A stretch of 8,006 nucleotides of DNA from F1-60-MAGs149 sp044369995. GTDB lineage: Bacteria > Actinomycetota > Thermoleophilia > Gaiellales > F1-60-MAGs149. The stretch is from assembly GCA_044369995.1 (NCBI GenBank), contig JBILWG010000088.1, forward strand, positions 1 through 8,006, written 5' to 3'. The notes under the pieces are model-generated. The model made no database searches. It was not told where the DNA came from and was given only the letters and a program-made list of their open reading frames with translations. Within the stretch, counting starts at the first letter, position 1. Every line of letters begins with the position of its first letter. The position numbers and the translations under genes were made by a program. This document shows positions 1 through 6,867 of the stretch, one piece after another.

Positions 1-113
1 TCGTGGCCTGGGCCGCGTGGCGCGGCGGCCAGCCCATCCCGGCGCTGGGCGCAGCGGTGATCGCGATCTGGATGGCATCGCTGGCCGCCGGCGGGCTCCG
101 TCGCCGGCGCTGA
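1..113 (+). CDS. C-terminal end of a probable membrane protein (partial)
   Basis: The gene enters from the left edge. Reading codons from position 3, the frame stays open to a TGA at 111-113 and gives about 36 residues. The tail holds a hydrophobic stretch rich in Ala, Val, Ile, Leu and Trp, then a final run of four basic residues (RRRR). That pattern fits a last transmembrane helix followed by a positively charged cytoplasmic end. There is too little sequence to name a family. The stop lies 37 nt before the preferred start of the recombinase, so the two could share a transcript. The frame and stop are seen directly; the membrane assignment is inferred from composition. Confidence 0.5.
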   Translation, partial: VAWAAWRGGQPIPALGAAVIAIWMASLAAGGLRRRR

Positions 114-150
114 GGCAAGAATCCCCCCGCACACGGCGAAGGTGTGGCCC

Positions 151-1041
151 GTGATCTCCACCGATCCGATCGAACAGCATCTCGCCGCCCTCGCCGCCCG
201 CGGCGCGAGCGCGCAGACCCTCCGCGCGTACCGCTCAGACCTGACGGACTACGTCGGTTGGCTCGCGCAGCACGGCAGCGAACCGGCGCGTGCGACACGC
301 GCCGAGCTACGCGCCTACGCGGCCGACCTGGCCGCCCGCGAGCTGGCTCCCACCACCCGCGCCCGCCGGCTCTCATCCGTGCGCGGCCTGCACCGCCGCC
401 TTGCGGCTGGCGGCGGGCATGACCCGGCGGCAGAGCTCCCGGGTCCGAAGCGCCAGCGGCGTCTGCCTGTCGTGCCACCCACGCGGGACACCGCCCGACT
501 CCTCGACGTCGCGTGGCCCGACACACCTCTGGGCCTCCGCGACCGTGCGCTGCTCGAGCTCCTCTACGGTGCCGGGCTACGCGCGGCCGAGGCCTGCGCG
601 CTCGACCGCAGCAGCCTCGAGGGGCGCACGCTCCGCGTGCTCGGCAAGGGCAGCAAGACGCGCCTGATCCCGATCGGGGAACCGGCAGCGGATGCCGTCG
701 CCGCGTGGCTCGCCAGAGGCCGTCCAGCGCTGGCCACCGACGCATCGATCGACGCTCTGCTCCTCTCCGCTCGCGGCAATCGCCTCGACGCCTCGGGCGT
801 GCGGCGTGCGCTGGCACGTCGGCTCAAGGCCGTCGGCCTCGAGCCGCACGGACCCCATGCGCTCCGCCACGCCTACGCCACGCACATGCTGGAGGGCGGC
901 GGCGACCTCCGCGCGATCCAGGAACTGCTTGGCCACGCCTCGCTCGCCACGACCGAGGTGTACACGCACCTCGGGCTACCCCACCTCCGTCAGGCGCACG
1001 CGCTGGCGCATCCGCGCGGCGAGTCGCATCCCGACCGCTGA
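151..1041 (+). CDS. Tyrosine recombinase, XerC/XerD family
   Basis: Site-specific recombinase that cuts and rejoins DNA through a 3'-phosphotyrosyl intermediate. Xer proteins classically resolve chromosome dimers at dif. Counting from GTG 151 (296 aa, usual Xer size), an N-terminal SAM-like core-binding domain spans about residues 5-92 and the catalytic domain about 107-275. The full catalytic set is visible: R144 in GLRAAE, K169 in GKGSKTR, H236 and R239 in HALRHAYATHML, H262 in LLGHAS, and nucleophile Y271 in TEVYTHL. The frame also opens at GTG 142. I prefer 151 because GAAGG at 138-142 sits 8 nt before it, while 142 has no comparable site. Motifs do not separate XerC from XerD, so no symbol is given. 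No phage or island genes surround it, which favours a housekeeping Xer over an element integrase. Confidence 0.9.
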   Translation: MISTDPIEQHLAALAARGASAQTLRAYRSDLTDYVGWLAQHGSEPARATRAELRAYAADLAARELAPTTRARRLSSVRGLHRRLAAGGGHDPAAELPGPKRQRRLPVVPPTRDTARLLDVAWPDTPLGLRDRALLELLYGAGLRAAEACALDRSSLEGRTLRVLGKGSKTRLIPIGEPAADAVAAWLARGRPALATDASIDALLLSARGNRLDASGVRRALARRLKAVGLEPHGPHALRHAYATHMLEGGGDLRAIQELLGHASLATTEVYTHLGLPHLRQAHALAHPRGESHPDR

Positions 1042-1056
1042 TTCCCCGAGCGGCCG

Positions 1057-1062
1057 TATCAT
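1057..1062 (+). promoter_or_regulatory. Candidate -10 box (TATCAT) of the CxxC protein gene
   Basis: TATCAT differs from the TATAAT consensus at one position. It ends 9 nt before ATG 1072. No Shine-Dalgarno lies between the box and the start codon, so transcription would begin at or just before the ATG, giving a leaderless or nearly leaderless mRNA. No convincing -35 hexamer is present 16-18 nt upstream. Confidence 0.4.
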
Positions 1063-1071
1063 GCACTCCCC

Positions 1072-1731
1072 ATGGCTGCGACCCACGAGCGATTGACGAG
1101 CACGGAACGCCTGCTGGCCTGCGCGATCTGCGAGCGCACCATCCTGCTGGGCGAGGAGTCGCTGCGGTTCTCCCACCACGGTCGCTCGCGCACGGTCTGC
1201 CGGCTCTGCGCCGCAGAGGCGCGCCGCGACGGCTGGGTCGAGGATGGACGCCCCGCGCCGCCGCCGATCAGCGAGGATCGCTCGCCGAGCGTGCTCGCGC
1301 GCCTGCGCCGACGGCGAGCGGAGCCGGAACTGGATCCCCATGATCCGATCCGAGCCCCACACGGTCTGGGCACCGGCGACGAACTCGCGCGTGCCACGAC
1401 CAAGCTGATCAGCGTCGAGACCTTCAACGCCAGCCCGTACCGCGGCACGGTGTCGGGTATCTCCAAGAGCCTTGGCCAGCCTCGCGTCAGCGTCGTCGTC
1501 TTCGGTGGCCGGCGCCCCGGGGCTGCCGTCACGATTGCGTGGGACCTCTCCTGGTACCGCTATCTCGTCGAGCCCGGTGGCACGCCGACCGTGCGCCTCG
1601 ACGAGCGTGGTGACTCGCTGGCCGAGCTTGCGCCACGCTGGCGCGAGTGGAATGCGCGCACGCTGGAGGACGGCTCGATCGCCCTCGACATCCGGCCGCC
1701 CGCTCGGCCGGCGGCCGAACCCGCGCGATAG
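1072..1731 (+). CDS. Unrecognised protein with an N-terminal double-CxxC (probable zinc-binding) module
   Basis: I do not recognise a named family for this 219-aa protein. Near the N-terminus are two CxxC pairs, C17/C20 (CAIC) and C43/C46 (CRLC), 22 residues apart. This is the layout of a four-cysteine zinc ribbon or small treble-clef module. A proline- and arginine-rich linker follows (about residues 58-90). The rest (about 105-205) looks like a compact alpha/beta domain with a VSVVVFGG strand, a WDLSWYRYLV segment and a DERGD segment. No signal peptide or membrane helix is seen. The start is ATG 1072: the ATG at 1061 is out of frame, and 1072 lies just after a -10-like TATCAT. The gene sits 30 nt after the recombinase and 34 nt before the LuxR-type gene, same strand. 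Zinc binding is inferred from the cysteines; the function is unknown. Confidence 0.75.
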   Translation: MAATHERLTSTERLLACAICERTILLGEESLRFSHHGRSRTVCRLCAAEARRDGWVEDGRPAPPPISEDRSPSVLARLRRRRAEPELDPHDPIRAPHGLGTGDELARATTKLISVETFNASPYRGTVSGISKSLGQPRVSVVVFGGRRPGAAVTIAWDLSWYRYLVEPGGTPTVRLDERGDSLAELAPRWREWNARTLEDGSIALDIRPPARPAAEPAR

Positions 1732-1765
1732 ACGGGATACGGCCGCAGTCCCCGGCCGGACTCCC

Positions 1766-2299
1766 GTGCAGACGCTTCTCTCGCAAACCTTCACCGCGCT
1801 TCCGGCCATCGCCATCGCGATCGATCGCGACGGCGTAGTCGCGGAGATCACCGGCGGGACGATGCTGGCGGAGACGCTCCACCTCGCTGTCGGCAGCAGG
1901 GCCGCCGCCGAGCACGCAGCACTCGAGCCCCTCCTGCGCGCCGCCATCGCCGGGCAGGCGGTACGGCGCCGCATCGTCATCGATCGGTTGCCGCTGCTGC
2001 TCGATGCCCGTCCCTGCGAGGGCGGCGCCCTCGTGGTGCTGCTGGCGCTCGATGGCTCTCGCGCGGATGCCGTGGAACTGACTGCGCGCCAGCACGAGAT
2101 CCTCACGCTGCTGTGCCTCGGCCTGCCGTCGCGGGAGATCGGTCGGCGACTGTGGATCGCCGAGACGACCGTCGAGAACCATCTCCGCGGCATCTATCGT
2201 CGCCTCGACTGCTCCACGCGAGCCGAGGCCGTCAGTCGCGCCTTCCGGCTCGGCCTTGTCGATCCCGTCGTGCTCGACGCGGTCGACCAGTCGGCCTGA
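1766..2299 (+). CDS. LuxR-family transcriptional regulator with PAS-like N-terminal domain
   Basis: Small DNA-binding regulator of 177 aa. The C-terminal LuxR/FixJ helix-turn-helix (about residues 103-164) is clear: it opens with ELTARQHEIL, has SREIGRRLW before the recognition helix TVENHLRGIYRRL, and closes with TRAEAVSRAFRLGL. Residues 9-97 read as a PAS-like sensor, starting LPAIAIAIDRDGVVAEITGG and ending in a hydrophobic strand (ALVVLLAL). No receiver domain with a phospho-acceptor Asp is present, so this is not a two-component response regulator. GTG 1766 is chosen because the open frame further upstream lies inside the preceding gene and reads as an out-of-frame shadow. ATG 1862 would remove half of the PAS-like region. 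No good Shine-Dalgarno precedes 1766. It ends 19 nt before the FAD oxidoreductase, a candidate target by position only. Ligand and targets are unknown. Confidence 0.8.
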   Translation: MQTLLSQTFTALPAIAIAIDRDGVVAEITGGTMLAETLHLAVGSRAAAEHAALEPLLRAAIAGQAVRRRIVIDRLPLLLDARPCEGGALVVLLALDGSRADAVELTARQHEILTLLCLGLPSREIGRRLWIAETTVENHLRGIYRRLDCSTRAEAVSRAFRLGLVDPVVLDAVDQSA

Positions 2300-2312
2300 G
2301 CAGCGGTACACT
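2283..2312 (+). promoter_or_regulatory. Candidate promoter of the FAD oxidoreductase (TCGACC, 18 nt, TACACT)
   Basis: A -10-like TACACT at 2307-2312 follows a -35-like TCGACC at 2283-2288 (4 of 6 matches to TTGACA) after an 18-nt spacer. Exactly 6 nt separate the -10 from ATG 2319, which puts the expected transcription start on the A of the ATG. The -35 overlaps the last codons of the LuxR-type gene. No Shine-Dalgarno is present, which supports leaderless expression. Confidence 0.5.
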
Positions 2313-2318
2313 CGCCGC

Positions 2319-3743
2319 ATGGCGACCACCGAGACCTCCTCTTCCAGCACCGCGGATGCCAGCGCGGAAGATGCGCGCTACCGCACGACGAGCTTCTGGC
2401 ACGACTCCGCTCCGGGCGCGCTCACGCGTCGGGCGCCCCTCCCGGGCGACACGCAGGCCGACGTCGCGATCGTCGGCGCGGGCTTCACCGGGTTGTGGAC
2501 GGCCTACTACCTGACCGAGCTCGATCCCACCCTGCGGATCGTGATGATCGAGCGCGATATCGCCGGCTTCGGCGCCTCGGGACGCAATGGCGGCTGGTGC
2601 TACGGCGGCCTGCCCGGCAGCCGCGCCCGCTTCGTCAAGGACCACGGCCACGATGCGGTGATGCGCTACGAGCGCACCTGCTTCGAGACGGTCGACGTGA
2701 TCGGCGCCGCCCTCGAGCAGGAGGGCATCGATGCGCACTTCCACAAGGGTGGCTGGTCGACGCTGGCGATGACGCCCGTTGGACTGCAGCACGCACAGCA
2801 CGCTGTCGAGGCGCACCACGCCTTCGGCCACACCGACGATGACTACCGGCTGCTCACCGCGGAGGAGACGCGCGAGCGCACCGCCGTCCCGGGAGCGCTC
2901 GGCACCGTCTTCTGTCCCCACGCCGCGCGCATCCACCCCGCGCGTCTCGCGCGGGGACTCGCGGACGTCGTTGAGCGCCGTGGCGTCGGCATCTACGAGG
3001 GCACGAACGTCACCGCGATCGAACAGGGCCGCGTGCTGACGGATCGCGGAACCGTCCATGCCGAGATTGTGATCCGGGCCACCGAGGGCTTCACCCCCGA
3101 ATTGAAGGGGCACAAGCGCCAGCTGATGCCGTTCGCCTCCTGCATGGTGGCGACCGAGCCGCTGCCGCAGTCCGTCTGGGACGAGATCGGTTGGAATGGC
3201 CGCGAGGTCCTCTCCGACGGTCGCCGGCTGTTCATCTACTCCCAGCGCACCGCCGACGACCGCATCGCCCTTGGCGGCCGGGGCCATCCGTACATCTTCG
3301 GCAGCCGCCTGGAGACGAAGTTCCACGATCTGCCCGTGCATGACCGTCTGCAGGGCGTGATCGCGAAGCTGTTTCCCGCTGCCGCCGACGCGAAGATCAC
3401 CCATACCTGGGGCGGCGTGCTCGGCATCCCGCGCGACTTCCAGTCGTCGGTCGGCCTCGACCGCCGCACGGGGATCGGCTGGGCCGGCGGCTACGTCGGC
3501 GACGGCGTGGCCGTCACGAACCTCGCCGGCCGCACGCTCGCCGACCTGATCCTCCAGCGCGAGACGGAGATCACCACGTTGCCGTGGGTCAACCACCACT
3601 CGCGCAAGTGGGAGCCCGAGCCCGCGCGCTGGCTCGCCGCCAACGGCTCACTCAAGCTCCTCCGCATCGCCGAGGCGCGGGAGGAAACAGGCACGAAGAC
3701 CTCTCGCGCCGGCACGTTCGTCGACTGGCTCACCGGACACTGA
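2319..3743 (+). CDS. FAD-dependent oxidoreductase, DAO family (amine/amino-acid oxidase-like)
   Basis: Soluble flavoenzyme of 474 aa that probably oxidises a C-N bond in an amine or amino acid. The N-terminal Rossmann motif is VAIVGAGFTGLWTAYYL, with GAGFTG at residues 53-58. An acidic ERD at 78-80 is placed to bind the ribose of FAD, and GASGRNGG follows at 85-92, as in glycine/D-amino-acid oxidase and gamma-glutamylputrescine oxidase (PuuB/OrdL-like) proteins. The C-terminal flavin motif GWAGGYVGDGV starts at residue 387. The first ~25 residues are Ser/Thr/Ala-rich and probably disordered. ATG 2319 is preferred over the upstream in-frame ATG 2256, which lies inside the LuxR-type gene; 2319 also follows a TACACT box at leaderless spacing. 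The gene converges on hutF across a shared hairpin, so a role in histidine or related amine catabolism is possible. The substrate cannot be read from the sequence. Confidence 0.88.
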   Translation: MATTETSSSSTADASAEDARYRTTSFWHDSAPGALTRRAPLPGDTQADVAIVGAGFTGLWTAYYLTELDPTLRIVMIERDIAGFGASGRNGGWCYGGLPGSRARFVKDHGHDAVMRYERTCFETVDVIGAALEQEGIDAHFHKGGWSTLAMTPVGLQHAQHAVEAHHAFGHTDDDYRLLTAEETRERTAVPGALGTVFCPHAARIHPARLARGLADVVERRGVGIYEGTNVTAIEQGRVLTDRGTVHAEIVIRATEGFTPELKGHKRQLMPFASCMVATEPLPQSVWDEIGWNGREVLSDGRRLFIYSQRTADDRIALGGRGHPYIFGSRLETKFHDLPVHDRLQGVIAKLFPAAADAKITHTWGGVLGIPRDFQSSVGLDRRTGIGWAGGYVGDGVAVTNLAGRTLADLILQRETEITTLPWVNHHSRKWEPEPARWLAANGSLKLLRIAEAREETGTKTSRAGTFVDWLTGH

Positions 3744-3748
3744 CGTTC

Positions 3749-3783
3749 CGGCGCGGAATGGGATCAGACCCCATTCCGCGCCG
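3749..3783. terminator. Perfect 14-bp inverted repeat between convergent genes (bidirectional terminator or repeat-derived palindrome)
   Basis: The left arm CGGCGCGGAATGGG (3749-3762) and right arm CCCATTCCGCGCCG (3770-3783) are exact reverse complements, with a 7-nt loop ATCAGAC. The hairpin fills the 45-nt gap between the TGA of the FAD oxidoreductase (3741-3743) and the end of hutF (3789), where a bidirectional terminator is expected. No T-tract follows on either strand, so it is not a textbook intrinsic terminator, although T-poor hairpins are common in high-GC bacteria. The core GGGATCAGACCCC is one base away from a symmetric GGGGTCAGACCCC. Confidence 0.7.
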
Positions 3784-3788
3784 CAAGA

Positions 3789-5084
3789 TCAGCTGCCGGC
3801 GACCCACGTGCGCGTGACCAACTGGGAGGAGCCCGCCAGCATGATCGCGGCGGCCAGGTGCTCATCGGCCACGCCGAGGATCTCGTCGTTGTCGAGATCA
3901 AGGGCGATCAGATCCGCGGGAGCACCGACGGCGACACGCGGCAGCGGCAGACCGAGCGCCCGCGCACCCGCGTCCCACGATGCCTCGAGCAGGTAGCCGG
4001 CCGGGCCGGGATCGCCCGGACGCACGAGGACGTTGCGCTGGCCCGCCGTGCGGCGCGCCATCGCCTCGAGCTCGCGCGCCTCGACGATCGGATCGAGAAT
4101 CGTGTTGGAGTCGGAGCCGAGCGACACCGAGATGCCGCGCTCGAACATCCGCCTGACCGGCGCGTAGCCATCGCCGAGGTTGGCCTCGGTCGTCGGGCAC
4201 ACGCAGACGCCCGCCTTTCGCTCGGCCAGCAGGTCGAGTTCGGCATCATCACAGTGCGTGCCGTGCACGATCACGGTGCGGTGATCGAGCGCACCCGCCT
4301 TGTCGATCACCTGCACGGGCCGAAGGTCGTACCACTCGAGCGACTCGCGGATCTCGCGCGGCTGCTCGTCGGCGTGGATATGCAGCGGCATCTCGTGCGT
4401 GCGGGTGTACGCGCTGATGGCGGTGAGCCACTCGGGCGACACGGCACGCATCGAGTGCGGCGCCGCGCCGACCGTCACGAGCGGACGATCCTCCGCCCAG
4501 ACGCGCATCGCCTCGAGGCGCTCGAGGTAGGCCTCCACGCTCGGGTCGCAGAAGCGACGCTGTCCCGGCGTCGGCGGAATGCCCTTGCCGCCGCGCTCGT
4601 ACGCCACGAGCAGCATCACGATGCGGAGCCCCTCGGCCTCAGCCGCCATGCAGACGGCTTCCGACAGCGCGTTCGGATTGTCGTAGTACGTGCCGTCGGG
4701 CTGATGATGGACGTAATGGAACTCGCCCACGCTGGTGGCGCCGCTGGCGCGCATCTGCCGGTAGCAGCGGCGTGCGACGTCGTGGATCCTGTCGGGATCC
4801 ATGTCGCCGGCCTGCGCGTACATCTCCTCGCGCCACGTCCAGAAGTCGTCGTCCGGGTTGGCCGGGTCGATCCGCTCCACCGCACCGCGCAGGTCGCGCT
4901 GGAAGGCGTGCGAGTGCGCGTTGACGAAGCCCGGCAGCAGCGCAGAACGGGTCAGCCGCAGCGCGTCGGCAGGTGCCTTCGCGGCGGGCACGACGGCGCT
5001 GATCACGCCGTCCTGCACCTGGACCGCGACGTCGCGGCGGACGCCAGCGGCGTCGAGGACGAGATCGGGCAGAAGCCAGGTCAT
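3789..5084 (-). CDS. hutF: Formimidoylglutamate deiminase HutF
   Basis: Cytosolic zinc amidohydrolase (431 aa) that converts N-formimidoyl-L-glutamate to N-formyl-L-glutamate plus ammonia in histidine degradation. The family signature NAHSHAFQRDLRG gives the metal ligands H57 and H59 and substrate-side Q62. Further on are Y124 in EFHYVHH, H210 and R213 in APHSMRAV, H237 and E240 in HIHADEQ, H274 in IVHGTH, and D325 in LGSDSN. As I recall the characterised Pseudomonas aeruginosa HutF, its metal and substrate residues have nearly the same spacing, which favours HutF over guanine deaminase or other amidohydrolases. ATG 5084 overlaps the hutU stop as ATGA, so translation is probably coupled; only a weak GGGGA-like site lies upstream. 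HutF implies the two-step HutF/HutG route to glutamate rather than direct HutG formiminoglutamase. hutG is not in the window. Confidence 0.93.
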   Translation of the reverse strand: MTWLLPDLVLDAAGVRRDVAVQVQDGVISAVVPAAKAPADALRLTRSALLPGFVNAHSHAFQRDLRGAVERIDPANPDDDFWTWREEMYAQAGDMDPDRIHDVARRCYRQMRASGATSVGEFHYVHHQPDGTYYDNPNALSEAVCMAAEAEGLRIVMLLVAYERGGKGIPPTPGQRRFCDPSVEAYLERLEAMRVWAEDRPLVTVGAAPHSMRAVSPEWLTAISAYTRTHEMPLHIHADEQPREIRESLEWYDLRPVQVIDKAGALDHRTVIVHGTHCDDAELDLLAERKAGVCVCPTTEANLGDGYAPVRRMFERGISVSLGSDSNTILDPIVEARELEAMARRTAGQRNVLVRPGDPGPAGYLLEASWDAGARALGLPLPRVAVGAPADLIALDLDNDEILGVADEHLAAAIMLAGSSQLVTRTWVAGS

Positions 5085-6742
5085 GACGTGATCCCCGGCA
5101 GGTCGAGACCACCGCTCTTGGCGGCCTGCTTGGCGATGTCGTAGCCGGCATGGGCATGGCGCATGACGCCGGTGCCGGGATCGTTCCAGAGCACACGCTC
5201 CACGCGGAACGCCCCCTCCTCCGTGCCGTCGGCGACCACCTGCGCACCCGAGTGGATCGAGCGGCCGATGCCGACGCCACCACCGTGGTGCAGCGCCACC
5301 CAGGCGGCGCCCGACGCGACGTTGAGCATGGCGTTGAGGACCGGCCAGTCCGCGATTGCGTCGGAGCCATCCAGCATCCCCTCGGTCTCGCGGTACGGCG
5401 AGGCGACAGAGCCCGAGTCGAGGTGGTCGCGACCGATCACGAGCGGTGCCGAGACCTCGCCGGAGGCGACCAGCTCGTTGAAGCGCAGGCCGGCACGATG
5501 GCGATCGCCGTGACCGATCCAGCAGATGCGCGCCGGCAGACCCTGGAAGGCGATGCGCTCCTGCGCGCCGTCGAGCCAGCGCTGCAGACGCTCGTTGTCG
5601 GGGAACAGCTCGCGCATCGCGTTGTCCGTGACTGCGATGTCGTTCGGATCACCGGACAGCGCCGCCCAGCGGAACGGGCCGATGCCCCGGCAGAACAACG
5701 GGCGCACGTACGCCTCGACGAAGCCGGGATAGTCGAACGCGTTCTGCAGACCACCCGTCCGGGCCTCGGTGCGCAGCGCGTTGCCGTAGTCGAAGACCTC
5801 GGCACCACGGTGCTTGAACTCGATCATCGCCTGCACGTGGCGGACGATCGACTGCCGGGCCAGGTCGATGTACTTGTCGGGGTGCACCTCGCGCAGGTCC
5901 TCGGCCCCTTCGACGCTGAAGCCAACCGGGACGTAGCCGACGAGCGGATCGTGTGCGGACGTCTGGTCGGTGACGATGTCGGGTAGGAAGTTGCGCTCGA
6001 GCAGGGCCGGCAGCACCTCGGCAGCGTTGCCGAGCAGACCGACCGAGACGGCCTCGCCGTTCGTGCGCGCCTCCTCGACGCGGGCGATCGCCTCGTCGAT
6101 GTCGTCGTAGCGCTCATCGCAGTAGCGCTCGCGGATACGGCGGTCGATGTGGTCGGCGTCGATCTCGACGCAGAGCGCCACGCCGCCGTTGAGGGTGACG
6201 GCCAGCGGCTGGGCACCGCCCATGCCGCCGAGCCCGGCGGTCAGCACGACGCGCCCCTTGAGCGAGCCACCGAAGCGCTGCTCTGCGATCGCCGCGAAGG
6301 TCTCATACGTGCCTTGGACGATGCCCTGCGAGCCGATGTAGATCCACGAGCCGGCCGTCATCTGGCCGTACATCGTCAGCCCCATCGCCTCGAGCCGCCG
6401 AAACTCCTCCCACGTGCCCCACTCGGGCACGAGCAGCGAGTTGGCGATGAGGACGCGTGGCGCGAGCTCGTGCGTGCGGAAAACGCCGACGGCGCGACCC
6501 GACTGGACGAGCATCGTCTCGTCGTTTTCGAGCCGCTTGAGCGTCGCGACGATCTGGTGGAAGTCCTCCCAGGAGCGTGCGGCCTTGCCGGTGCCGCCGT
6601 AGACGACCAGCTTCTCCGGCGCCTCGGCGACGTCGGGATCGAGGTTGTTCATCAGCATGCGGAGGGCGGCCTCCTGCAGCCACCCCTTGCAGGTGAGTTC
6701 CGTGCCGCGCGGTGCGCGTACGACTGGCGGTGCTTCCGACAT
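5081..6742 (-). CDS. hutU: Urocanate hydratase (urocanase) HutU
   Basis: Cytosolic NAD+-dependent enzyme that hydrates trans-urocanate to 4-imidazolone-5-propanoate, the second step of histidine catabolism. The product is 553 aa, within the usual range of about 550-560. The N-terminus (GTELTCKGWLQEAALRMLMN) and YGGTGKAAR at 48-56 are typical of urocanase. The NAD-binding loop TAGLGGMGGAQP occupies 168-179, where NAD+ acts as an electrophile rather than a redox cofactor. The signature FQGLPARICW (399-408) carries the conserved C407, equivalent to Cys410 of the Pseudomonas putida enzyme. The frame runs upstream to 6841, but the start is set at 6742 because GAAGGAG lies 5 nt before that ATG and the protein then begins like its family. 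It is the first gene of a hutU-hutF pair, diverges from tRNA-Gly, and looks intact. Confidence 0.97.
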   Translation of the reverse strand: MSEAPPVVRAPRGTELTCKGWLQEAALRMLMNNLDPDVAEAPEKLVVYGGTGKAARSWEDFHQIVATLKRLENDETMLVQSGRAVGVFRTHELAPRVLIANSLLVPEWGTWEEFRRLEAMGLTMYGQMTAGSWIYIGSQGIVQGTYETFAAIAEQRFGGSLKGRVVLTAGLGGMGGAQPLAVTLNGGVALCVEIDADHIDRRIRERYCDERYDDIDEAIARVEEARTNGEAVSVGLLGNAAEVLPALLERNFLPDIVTDQTSAHDPLVGYVPVGFSVEGAEDLREVHPDKYIDLARQSIVRHVQAMIEFKHRGAEVFDYGNALRTEARTGGLQNAFDYPGFVEAYVRPLFCRGIGPFRWAALSGDPNDIAVTDNAMRELFPDNERLQRWLDGAQERIAFQGLPARICWIGHGDRHRAGLRFNELVASGEVSAPLVIGRDHLDSGSVASPYRETEGMLDGSDAIADWPVLNAMLNVASGAAWVALHHGGGVGIGRSIHSGAQVVADGTEEGAFRVERVLWNDPGTGVMRHAHAGYDIAKQAAKSGGLDLPGITS

Positions 6743-6747
6743 GCCGA

Positions 6748-6754
6748 CTCCTTC
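6748..6754 (-). promoter_or_regulatory. Strong Shine-Dalgarno of hutU (GAAGGAG)
   Basis: On the minus strand GAAGGAG lies 5 nt before ATG 6742. It is the best ribosome binding site in the window and fixes the hutU start 33 codons inside the longest open frame. It also sets hutU apart from neighbours that appear leaderless. Confidence 0.85.
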
Positions 6755-6792
6755 AGGCGGTAGACGGGACAGTCCTCTGCCCGTATGCCACC

Positions 6793-6798
6793 AGCCTA
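6793..6798 (-). promoter_or_regulatory. Candidate -10 box (TAGGCT) for hutUF
   Basis: On the minus strand TAGGCT fits TAnnnT and would give a 5' leader of about 40-45 nt that contains the Shine-Dalgarno. No recognisable -35 hexamer lies 16-18 nt upstream, so the promoter may be weak or activator-dependent, as would suit a catabolic operon. I see no clear dyad operator in this 125-nt divergent spacer (6743-6867). Confidence 0.3.
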
Positions 6799-6851
6799 CC
6801 GTGCGCATCCGAACGCGCGGCAGATCGTCGCGTCGTCCCACGGGCTCTGGC

Positions 6852-6857
6852 TATACT
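6852..6857 (+). promoter_or_regulatory. -10 box (TATACT) of tRNA-Gly
   Basis: TATACT differs from TATAAT at one position. It ends 10 nt before the first base of the mature tRNA, giving a 5' precursor extension of only about 3-4 nt. No good -35 is visible at the usual distance. Its placement directly upstream of a strong tRNA gene makes it the best-supported promoter element in the window. Confidence 0.6.
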
Positions 6858-6867
6858 CCCGTTCCAC

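Noticed and set aside
1472..1765. N-terminal extension of the LuxR-type protein back to ATG 1472
   Set aside because: The extra residues lie inside the preceding gene in another frame and are Ser/Arg/Pro-rich without structure. The PAS-like domain begins right after GTG 1766.
976..2193. 405-aa minus-strand open frame across the CxxC and LuxR genes
   Set aside because: It crosses two plus-strand genes and is Arg/Ser/Ala-rich with no family motif. Shadow frame.
2232..3599. 455-aa open frame antisense to the FAD oxidoreductase
   Set aside because: Low-complexity composition with no start signal; the opposite strand carries a complete DAO-family protein. Antisense shadow.
3858..5144. 428-aa open frame antisense to hutF, on the + strand
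   Set aside because: It mirrors hutF and is rich in Arg, His, Ala and Val with no recognisable motif. It is a GC-bias shadow of a gene whose catalytic residues are all intact.
6743..6841. 33-residue N-terminal extension of HutU to the ATG at 6841
   Set aside because: It has no similarity to urocanase and would run through the Shine-Dalgarno that serves ATG 6742.
6743..6867. Riboswitch or histidine/urocanate operator in the hutU leader
   Set aside because: The probable leader is only about 40-45 nt, too short for a known riboswitch, and I see no convincing dyad to call a HutC-type site.
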